From WYZ-LMO11 sp964617245 (lineage in GTDB: Archaea; Thermoproteota; Methanomethylicia; Methanomethylicales; Methanomethylicaceae), in NCBI GenBank assembly GCA_964617245.1, contig CAZTWF010000053.1, forward strand, positions 1 through 25,603: a stretch of 25,603 bases of DNA, given 5' to 3'. This document shows, piece by piece, positions 8,637 to 14,546 of the stretch; position 1 is the stretch's first letter, and the number at the start of each line of letters is the position of its first letter. The translations under genes and the position numbers were made by a program. The notes beneath the pieces are model-generated. The model saw only the letters and a list, made by a program, of their open reading frames with translations, had not been told where the DNA came from and ran no database searches.

Positions 8637-10045
8637 TATAGCACACCCCTCAATAATTCATATGCAGCATTTCTAGCATAATTCATTAAACCATCAGGCC
8701 AAATTCCAAAAAGTATAATTAAAATTGCTAAGGATACTAGCGGAATTAACATAATAATTGGAGCCTCTCTAACTTCTTCAATATTTTTTAAGGTTATTGG
8801 TTGAAGAAAGACTTTTAATATTCTTAAATAATAAGCAACAGATATTATAATATTAATAACCATAAAAATACCAAGCCAAATCATATTAGCTTCTATAGAA
8901 GCTAATATGATAGTCAATTCACTTATAAAGCCATTTAATGGAGGCATACCAGCTAATGCAAATAATGATATAAATAATGTTGTTGAAGTTATTGGCATTT
9001 TTCTTCCAATACCCATCATTTCCCTCATATCTCTAGTTCCTAATCGATATAGTATAACTCCTGAGCAAAGGAATGCCAGGCCCTTCATTGTAGCATGATT
9101 AAATATATGCATAAATGTACCTGTAAGCCCAAGAATAGTTCCAGTTGAAATACCTGCTAGCATATATCCTATATGAGCTATACTTGAATATGCAAGTAAT
9201 CTCTTTATATCAGTTTGAAGTAATGGTGTTAAATTTCCAATAAACATTGTAAGAATACTCAGAATAGCAATTACTTCTAACCATTTAACATATGATAGTA
9301 CTGAAAAACCTATTCTACAAATTGCATAAACCCCTGTTTCTATAACAACACCAGAGAGCATTGCAGATATAGGAGAGGGAGCAGCAGAATGTGCATCAGG
9401 AAGCCATGTATGAAGAGGAAATATTGCACTTTTTACTCCAAGTCCAATGAATATAAAAATTGATGCTATATAAACCCATATATTTGGTTCTATAAGAATT
9501 TTAGATATTTCAGTAAAATTCAATGTACTACACATACCATAGATTAATGATATTCCAAATAGCATAGAAGCAGAACCTGCTGAACTCATTACTAAGTATT
9601 TAAATGCTGCTTCAACAGGTTCCCATTTTTCCTTTCTAAAAGCAACTAATGTATAAGAAGCTATACACATCATTTCCCAGAATACAAAAAGTGTAAATAG
9701 ATCTCCAGCAAAAACTGCTCCAATCATACCAATTATCATTAATACTAATAAAGTATAAAATAATGGAATTCCAGTATCTCTTTCTAAATATTTCATAGAA
9801 AATATAGAAGCAAAAATTCCTAACATTAAAAATGTTATAGCCATAAATCCACTTAATCGATCTATTGAAAATTGTGAAATTTTAATTGGAAATTCCATTA
9901 ATAAAACTTGCCATAAAGATATTGCTAAACCTATGGTAGTATATACTCCACATAAATATGGTCTTTTTATTTTTTCACATAACCATCCTAAAATTGGTAT
10001 AGTTATAGCAAAGAATAATAATAAATCAATTATTGGAGCTATCAT
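8636..10045 (-). CDS. NuoN-like antiporter-type subunit of membrane-bound [NiFe]-hydrogenase
   Basis: The protein has 469 residues and about 13-14 predicted helices. I assign it as NuoN-like rather than NuoM-like from EPVEAAFKYLVMSSAGSAS (142-160), the ending NIIISVAYYLRILKVFL, and the short C-terminus; parts also resemble MrpD (DLFTLFVFWEMMCIASYTLV). TM5 E124 and TM7 K205 (VKSAIFPLHTWLPDAH) are present. At the TM8 lysine position the sequence has glutamate (SGVVIETGVYAICR, E236). The position in the operon, between K and L, also fits an N-type subunit next to the core membrane module. AGAGGATGA, which overlaps the end of the K gene, precedes the ATG. Its 3' end overlaps the L gene by one base. 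Confidence 0.85.
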   Translation of the reverse strand: MIAPIIDLLLFFAITIPILGWLCEKIKRPYLCGVYTTIGLAISLWQVLLMEFPIKISQFSIDRLSGFMAITFLMLGIFASIFSMKYLERDTGIPLFYTLLVLMIIGMIGAVFAGDLFTLFVFWEMMCIASYTLVAFRKEKWEPVEAAFKYLVMSSAGSASMLFGISLIYGMCSTLNFTEISKILIEPNIWVYIASIFIFIGLGVKSAIFPLHTWLPDAHSAAPSPISAMLSGVVIETGVYAICRIGFSVLSYVKWLEVIAILSILTMFIGNLTPLLQTDIKRLLAYSSIAHIGYMLAGISTGTILGLTGTFMHIFNHATMKGLAFLCSGVILYRLGTRDMREMMGIGRKMPITSTTLFISLFALAGMPPLNGFISELTIILASIEANMIWLGIFMVINIIISVAYYLRILKVFLQPITLKNIEEVREAPIIMLIPLVSLAILIILFGIWPDGLMNYARNAAYELLRGVL

Positions 10046-10048
10046 ATT

Positions 10049-10351
10049 TCATCCTCTTAATCTTCTTAATTCTCTAACATCAAGAGTACCATAATGGCGA
10101 TAAGCATATACTAAAATTATAACTGCTACTGCAGTTACTGAAGCTGCAATACCAATAGAAATAGTTACAACAGAAAGAGGCAATAAATCAATAAATCCAG
10201 ATATTGTTCTAGAAAAAGCTATAAAATTAAAATTAGCAGCATTAATAAGAATTTCAATTCCTAAAATTAATCTTATCATATTTCTTTTTGTAATAAGACA
10301 ATAAGTTCCAATAGCATATAATATCAGAGAAAACATTAAATACATATTCAT
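10049..10351 (-). CDS. NuoK-like membrane subunit of [NiFe]-hydrogenase
   Basis: This small protein of 100 residues has three helices. LILGIEILINAANFNFIAFS carries the glutamate equivalent to NuoK Glu36. The second conserved glutamate of complex I NuoK, normally in an AAEAAIGLA-like helix, is absent: the matching helix reads SIGIAASVTAVAVIILVYAYR, closer to MrpC and hydrogenase homologues. The C-terminus is basic (ELRRLRG). The start overlaps the stop of the J2 gene by 4 bases (ATGA), so the two are translationally coupled. It lies in the core membrane domain next to J and contributes to the chain of charged residues that links redox chemistry to ion transport. Confidence 0.9.
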   Translation of the reverse strand: MNMYLMFSLILYAIGTYCLITKRNMIRLILGIEILINAANFNFIAFSRTISGFIDLLPLSVVTISIGIAASVTAVAVIILVYAYRHYGTLDVRELRRLRG

Positions 10352-10614
10352 TTTTCCTTTGCCTCCTTTCTAAAAATAGTAATACAAGAAATAGCTGCAG
10401 TAAACATTAAAAATGCCTGAGCTATAAGATCTTGAGCTCTTTTTTCCCATAAAAATTGACTATATTCTTTTACAGGTTCTAAATTTATATCTACAAGATG
10501 AGAATAATCAACTGGATATTGAAAAGAAGGAAAAGGAAGATTTATTACAATATGAATTATTAAGAAAATAAATATTAGTGTAATTATTAATCCAGAGATT
10601 GATGTCTTATCCAT
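10348..10614 (-). CDS. NuoJ-like subunit, C-terminal half (J2)
   Basis: This gene encodes 88 residues starting with MDKTSISGLIITLIF. It has one N-terminal helix, a polar loop, and a C-terminal helix (AQAFLMFTAAISCITIFRKE) like the last helix of NuoJ. The frame is open upstream to 10764, but the start at 10614 is supported by AGGAGAG just before it and by a one-base TAATG overlap with J1. A split NuoJ is known from the FpoJ genes of methanogens and some other archaea, so this is probably natural and not a frameshift. The two halves should assemble into one NuoJ-like unit beside K and A in the membrane. Confidence 0.8.
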   Translation of the reverse strand: MDKTSISGLIITLIFIFLIIHIVINLPFPSFQYPVDYSHLVDINLEPVKEYSQFLWEKRAQDLIAQAFLMFTAAISCITIFRKEAKEK

Positions 10615-10862
10615 TATTTTCTCTCCTCTTTTAATGATGTTAAAGTAATAGCAGCTATAAATAATGCAACAATACCACCAGCATATACAAGAAGTTGATA
10701 AATAGCAACATAATGAGCGCCTAAAATCCAATAAAGAATTCCAATACAAATACACATAGCACAAAAGGATAAAACTGCATATAATAATTTTTTAATTTCA
10801 ACTGTTCCTATGGCAAAGACTATAGTAAATAACATTAATATTATTTGAAGTTCCTCGTTCAT
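10614..10862 (-). CDS. NuoJ-like subunit, N-terminal half (J1)
   Basis: This gene encodes 82 residues with three helices. HYVAIYQLLVYAGGIVALFIAAITL is the conserved third-helix motif of NuoJ (normally A-x-Q-V-L-V-Y-A-G-A-I-x-V-L-F). In structures of complex I and related hydrogenases, this helix contains the pi-bulge that couples quinone or redox events to ion movement. It is the first gene of the leftward operon. A strong GGGAGGAATT lies just before the ATG, and an AT-rich promoter is shared with the nuoA-like gene. The protein ends in a charged tail (LKEERK), and its stop overlaps the start of J2, so the product is a deliberate half-length subunit. Confidence 0.85.
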   Translation of the reverse strand: MNEELQIILMLFTIVFAIGTVEIKKLLYAVLSFCAMCICIGILYWILGAHYVAIYQLLVYAGGIVALFIAAITLTSLKEERK

Positions 10863-10931
10863 CGAATTCCTCCCTACAAAAGACTTATATTACTGAATTA
10901 TATATTTAAATTTTAGCCTCTAGGTGAGTAC
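10863..10931. promoter_or_regulatory. Shared divergent promoter of the two hydrogenase operons
   Basis: The 69-base gap between the J1 and A genes contains ATTATATATTTAAATTTT at about 10897-10914. This stretch is nearly symmetrical and can be read as a TATA box in both directions. Rightward, AGGTGA (10922-10927) precedes the nuoA-like start by 4 bases. Leftward, GGGAGGAATT (within 10865-10875) precedes J1. One promoter region therefore probably sets the balance between the catalytic arm and the ion-pumping arm. No clear operator repeat is visible. Confidence 0.6.
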
Positions 10932-11249
10932 ATGAATCTCATTATTGCAATAGCAATAGCATTATTAATTATATTATCAATCTTCTTTATTAGTAAAAAA
11001 ATTTCTCAAAAACAAGAATATGATAAAGAAAAACTTTCACCTTATGCTTGTGGAGAAGATCTACCAGTAGAAGAAGTTAGAATAAATTTAGAGAAATTTC
11101 TTATTTTTGCTTTATATTTCTTAATTTTTGATGTAATAACATATATTATTGCTATATCTTTTTTTGAAAGAGGAATTCTTCCTGCTACATATTCAATTAT
11201 AGCCTTAGCCTCAGTATTAGTATTAATAATTGGAGGGTGGCATAAATAA
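10932..11249 (+). CDS. NuoA-like membrane subunit of [NiFe]-hydrogenase complex
   Basis: This protein of 105 residues has three transmembrane helices. SPYACGEDLPVEE in the loop after helix 1 matches the Y-E-C-G loop of NuoA, and the next helix contains FALYFLIFDVITYIIA. Complex I NuoA normally reads F-D-V-E here; this one keeps the aspartate but has isoleucine for the glutamate. A NuoA homologue is unusual in a hydrogenase cluster, because Mbh- and Hyf-type hydrogenases lack a clear one, so its presence is informative about the evolutionary position of the complex. It is the first gene of the rightward operon, with AGGTGA upstream, and its stop overlaps the next start as TAATG. Confidence 0.85.
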   Translation: MNLIIAIAIALLIILSIFFISKKISQKQEYDKEKLSPYACGEDLPVEEVRINLEKFLIFALYFLIFDVITYIIAISFFERGILPATYSIIALASVLVLIIGGWHK

Positions 11250-11668
11250 TGTCAATAAAAAAATGGGCAAGAATAAGATCTCCTTGGCTTATACATTTTA
11301 ATACTGGAGGATGTAATGGTTGTGATATTGAATTTGTTGCTGCTATTACTCCTAGATATGATGTAGAAAGATTTGGAATTTTACTTAAAGGAACACCTAG
11401 ACAAGCTGATATACTTGGTGTAACAGGACCAATAACTATGCAAGTAGCTCATAGACTTTTAAGAATTTATAAGCAAATGCCAGAACCAAAATTTGTTGTT
11501 GCCATAGGAACTTGTGCTGTAAGTGGAGGAGCATTTAAAGATTGTTATAGTGTATATGGAGGAGTAGACACTATATTACCTGTAGATGTTTATATTCCAG
11601 GTTGTCCTCCAAAACCTGAGGCTATAATAAATGGAATTGTTAAGCTTATTGAAAAAATAAGAGGATGA
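11249..11668 (+). CDS. [NiFe]-hydrogenase small (NuoB-like) subunit, proximal Fe-S cluster protein
   Basis: The subunit has 139 residues. NTGGCNGCDIEFVAAITPRYD carries C22 and C25 spaced CxxC, as in group 4 [NiFe]-hydrogenase small subunits and unlike the tandem CC of complex I NuoB. The other two ligands of the proximal 4Fe-4S cluster are C89 (AIGTCAVSGG) and C119 (IPGCPPKPE). An extra cysteine, C99, follows. The subunit passes electrons between the nickel site in the large subunit and the two-cluster ferredoxin-like subunit. It overlaps the A gene by one base, and the next gene starts 4 bases after its stop, with GAGGATGAT spanning the junction. Confidence 0.93.
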   Translation: MSIKKWARIRSPWLIHFNTGGCNGCDIEFVAAITPRYDVERFGILLKGTPRQADILGVTGPITMQVAHRLLRIYKQMPEPKFVVAIGTCAVSGGAFKDCYSVYGGVDTILPVDVYIPGCPPKPEAIINGIVKLIEKIRG

Positions 11669-11672
11669 TATA

Positions 11673-12125
11673 ATGGAAGATCTTATTAAAAAGATTGAAC
11701 CTTTTGGAGTTTTAGAATTTAAAAAACCAAAAGAAAGAAGAATTTTCATTCGTATAAAATCTGAATTTTTTAAAGATTTAATTTCATTTCTAATTAAAGA
11801 ATATGATTTAAGACATATATCTACAATAACAGGAGTAGATCTAGGAGAAGAAATTGAATTATTATATCATTTTGCATATAAACATTCAATTGAAATTACA
11901 ATAGGAATAAAAATTCCAAAATCTTCATTAAAAGTTCCTACAATTACAGATCTTATACCTGGTGCAATATTTTATGAACAAGAAGTTCATGATATGTTAG
12001 GAGTAATATTTGAAGGACATCCTGATCTATCTCCATTAGTAGTACCTGAAAATTGGCCAGAAGGTGTACATCCATTAAGAAAAGATTATAGTATTGAAAA
12101 ACTTAAGGAGATGATTAAAAAATGA
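11673..12125 (+). CDS. NuoC-like 30 kDa-type subunit of [NiFe]-hydrogenase
   Basis: The protein has 150 residues with the complex I 30 kDa fold. Its signature near the C-terminus is EQEVHDMLGVIFEGHPDLSP, then LVVPENWPEG and HPLRKDYS. The N-terminal part shows the usual alternating strands (FIRIKSEFFKDLISFLIKE, then HISTITGVDLGEEIELLYHF). It has no cofactor and scaffolds the catalytic large subunit. In many group 4 hydrogenases this domain is fused to the large subunit or separate; here it is separate. Its last codons contain AAGGAGATGAT, the ribosome-binding site for the next gene, and its stop overlaps the next ATG by 4 bases. Confidence 0.9.
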   Translation: MEDLIKKIEPFGVLEFKKPKERRIFIRIKSEFFKDLISFLIKEYDLRHISTITGVDLGEEIELLYHFAYKHSIEITIGIKIPKSSLKVPTITDLIPGAIFYEQEVHDMLGVIFEGHPDLSPLVVPENWPEGVHPLRKDYSIEKLKEMIKK

Positions 12126-13234
12126 GATATGGAACTACTATAAAAGTACCCTTTGGACCACAACATCCAGCACTTAAAGAACCTGAATATTTCTTATTTG
12201 AAATAGAAGGAGATTTTGTAGTAAATGTAAAACCAAGAATAGGATATGTACATAGAGGACTTGAAAAAGCTTTTGAAAATAATACTTATATGCATGGTTT
12301 ATATCTTGCTGAAAGAATTTGTGGTATATGTTCTCATGCACATACAATAGCATATACACAAGCTGTAGAAGGATTAGTTTCTTTAGAAGTATCTCAAAGA
12401 GCACAATATATAAGATTAATAATGGCTGAATTAGAAAGACTTCATAGTCATTCCTTATGGGTTGGTATTGTAGCTCATGAAGCTGGATTTGATACTATGT
12501 TTATGTACTTATGGAGAGATAGAGAATTAATTATGGATTTAATGGAAGAAATTTCTGGTAATAGAGTTTTACATGCTATAAATACAATAGGTGGTGTAAG
12601 AAGAGATATAAATGATGAACAAGCAAATAAAATAAGAAAATACTTAGATAAATTTGAAGAAAATATAAAGAATTATATAAAAGTTTTAGAAACTGAAAAT
12701 ACTTTCTTAAAAAGAACAGTAGATGTTGGAATTTTAAAACCAAGTGATGCTATTGCATTATGTGCTATAGGACCAACTTTAAGAGCAAGTAAAATTAAAA
12801 ATGATGTTAGAAAAGATGATCCATATTTAGTATATGGTGAAATACCATTTGAAGTTATTACACATGATGGATGTGATGTTTTTGCAAGAACAATTGTAAG
12901 ATGTGAAGAAATGCTTGAAAGTATAAAGATAATAAGATATGCTTTAGATCATATGCCAAAAGGTGAATTAAAAGTAAAAGCACCAAGAACATTTCCTCCA
13001 AATGAATCTATAGGAAGAGTAGAAGCACCAAGAGGGGAATTAATTCATTATACTAAATCAAATGGAACTTCAAAACCTGAAAGATATAAAGTAAGAAGTC
13101 CAACTCTTGGAAATTTAGCTTCAGTATGTAAAACTTTAATTGGTGCACATATTGCTGATATACCAATGATACTTGCAGGAATTGATCCATGTTTTTCATG
13201 CATGGATAGAATTTTAATAAAAGAGAGGTATTAA
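12122..13234 (+). CDS. Group 4 [NiFe]-hydrogenase large catalytic (NuoD-like) subunit
   Basis: This subunit of 370 residues decides the nature of the complex. The L1 motif ERICGICSHAHT (64-75) supplies C67 and C70, and the L2 motif DPCFSCMDR (355-363) supplies C357 and C360. These four cysteines bind the Ni-Fe(CN)2CO centre, and complex I NuoD lacks them. The rest is NuoD/EchE/MbhL-like: PFGPQHPALKEPEYF, GYVHRGLEKAFE and ELERLHSHSLW. Only seven residues follow R363, so C-terminal processing by a maturation protease may be minimal or absent, as in some Ech/Coo enzymes. The reaction is reversible H2 formation from protons and probably reduced ferredoxin. The gene is translationally coupled to the C gene. 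No hyp maturation genes lie in the window. Confidence 0.94.
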   Translation: MRYGTTIKVPFGPQHPALKEPEYFLFEIEGDFVVNVKPRIGYVHRGLEKAFENNTYMHGLYLAERICGICSHAHTIAYTQAVEGLVSLEVSQRAQYIRLIMAELERLHSHSLWVGIVAHEAGFDTMFMYLWRDRELIMDLMEEISGNRVLHAINTIGGVRRDINDEQANKIRKYLDKFEENIKNYIKVLETENTFLKRTVDVGILKPSDAIALCAIGPTLRASKIKNDVRKDDPYLVYGEIPFEVITHDGCDVFARTIVRCEEMLESIKIIRYALDHMPKGELKVKAPRTFPPNESIGRVEAPRGELIHYTKSNGTSKPERYKVRSPTLGNLASVCKTLIGAHIADIPMILAGIDPCFSCMDRILIKERY

Positions 13235-13237
13235 AAA

Positions 13238-14185
13238 ATGTTTGAAATTATATTTGAAATTATTAATTTAATAGGATTTATAGGATTTATTATATTACTT
13301 GCATTTTTTTATGAATGGATAGATAGAAAATTCTATGCAAGAATTCAAAATAGATATGGACCACTTTATACAGGTCCTTCAGGAGTACTTCAACCAATTG
13401 CAGATTTTATAAAATTATTATTAAAAGAAGATATTATTCCAGAAGCTACTGAGAAAAAAGTATTCTCATTAATACCAATTGTTTATGTTCTATTACCAAT
13501 TTTAGCATTATTTATAATTCCTGTAAATGGTAAAGGAATTGTAAGTTTTGAAGGAGATCTTATATTTTTAATGTTTTTATCTGCAATGATAACATTATCA
13601 GTATTTCTTGCTGGATGGAGTTCTGCATGTAATTTTAGTAGAATAGGAGGAATAAGAGCAGCTCTTCAAATGTTAAGTTATGAAATACCTTTTGGCTTAT
13701 CACTTATAGGTCCTGCAATAGTAGTAAATTCATTATGTATTACAAAAATATCTGAATGGCAAATTATTAATTCTACAGCATTTATAATTTTACAACCTAT
13801 AGGATTTTTAGTAATTATGATTAGTTTATTAGCAGAATTAGAATTAATTCCTTTTGATATTCCTGAGGCTGAAACAGAAATAGTTGCAGGTTGGACTACA
13901 GAATATGGAGGAAGTAGATATGCATTAATTAGACTTGGAAAAGATTTAGAACTTGTTATGGCATCTATGTTAATATCTTCATTATATCTTGGAGGTATTG
14001 GTCAAATATTCTTTATACCACCTATAGTAGTAGCTATTATAAAAAGTATTATAGTATTATTAATAATGTCTCTTATAAGAGCATTATTTGCAAGATTTAG
14101 AATAGATCAAGTTATTTCTGGTATGTGGAAATATCTATTTCCATTAATGATTTTACAAATTATAATTATACAATTTATAGGGTGA
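13238..14185 (+). CDS. NuoH-like membrane anchor subunit of [NiFe]-hydrogenase
   Basis: This protein of 315 residues has eight helices and is the joint between the redox arm and the membrane arm. The motifs are conserved: ARIQNRYGPLYTGPSGVLQP (about 35-54), DFIKLLLKEDIIPEA, then LAELELIPFDIPEAETEIVA with its cluster of acids, and GWTTEYGGSRYALIRLGKD. GAGAGGT lies in the end of the D gene, and the I gene follows with its ribosome-binding site across the stop. In hydrogenases this subunit has no quinone to bind and serves as the coupling element to J, K and the antiporter-type subunits. Confidence 0.93.
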   Translation: MFEIIFEIINLIGFIGFIILLAFFYEWIDRKFYARIQNRYGPLYTGPSGVLQPIADFIKLLLKEDIIPEATEKKVFSLIPIVYVLLPILALFIIPVNGKGIVSFEGDLIFLMFLSAMITLSVFLAGWSSACNFSRIGGIRAALQMLSYEIPFGLSLIGPAIVVNSLCITKISEWQIINSTAFIILQPIGFLVIMISLLAELELIPFDIPEAETEIVAGWTTEYGGSRYALIRLGKDLELVMASMLISSLYLGGIGQIFFIPPIVVAIIKSIIVLLIMSLIRALFARFRIDQVISGMWKYLFPLMILQIIIIQFIG

Positions 14186-14189
14186 AAAT

Positions 14190-14546
14190 ATGAGTCTTTT
14201 TAGAGAAGCAATAAAACAAATTCCCAAAAAGCCTGTAACAATAAAATATCCATTTGAGCCTGGTATAGTTCCTCCTGGATTAAGAGGCTTGCCTATATGG
14301 GATATGAATAAATGTATATTATGTGTATTATGTCAAAATGCATGTCCTGTAAAGGCAATAAAAATGATTCCAAAGGGACCTGATGCTGGAATTATTTATG
14401 ATCTTAGTGTATGTATTTTCTGTGCTGAATGTGCAGATGCTTGTCCAAAGAAGGCAATTACTATTACAGATAAATTTGAATTAGCAACTACTTCAAAATC
14501 AGAACTTACATTTCATTATAAAAAATCTCAAACATCTCAATCTTGA
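14190..14546 (+). CDS. NuoI-like 2x[4Fe-4S] electron-transfer subunit of [NiFe]-hydrogenase
   Basis: The protein has 118 residues with two classical 4Fe-4S motifs: CILCVLCQNACPVKA (about 43-57) and CIFCAECADACPKKA (about 76-90). An N-terminal extension (PFEPGIVPPGLRGLPIWD) covers the cluster domain, as in NuoI and Mbh homologues. It is the probable docking site for soluble ferredoxin, passing electrons to the proximal cluster of the B subunit. It is the last gene of the rightward operon. Its final codons overlap the 3' end of the convergent VirD4-like gene by 10 bases. GGGTGA precedes the ATG. Confidence 0.93.
   Translation: MSLFREAIKQIPKKPVTIKYPFEPGIVPPGLRGLPIWDMNKCILCVLCQNACPVKAIKMIPKGPDAGIIYDLSVCIFCAECADACPKKAITITDKFELATTSKSELTFHYKKSQTSQS

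Noticed and set aside
10615..10764. Upstream extension of the J2 reading frame (starting MCYVYLYW)
   Set aside because: It is a cysteine/tyrosine-rich shadow of J1 in another frame; the ribosome-binding site and TAATG overlap support the start at 10614.
5135..14546. Annotation as NADH:quinone oxidoreductase (complex I)
   Set aside because: All four [NiFe]-site cysteines are present in the D subunit, the B subunit has CNGC in place of CC, and no E, F or G genes are near.
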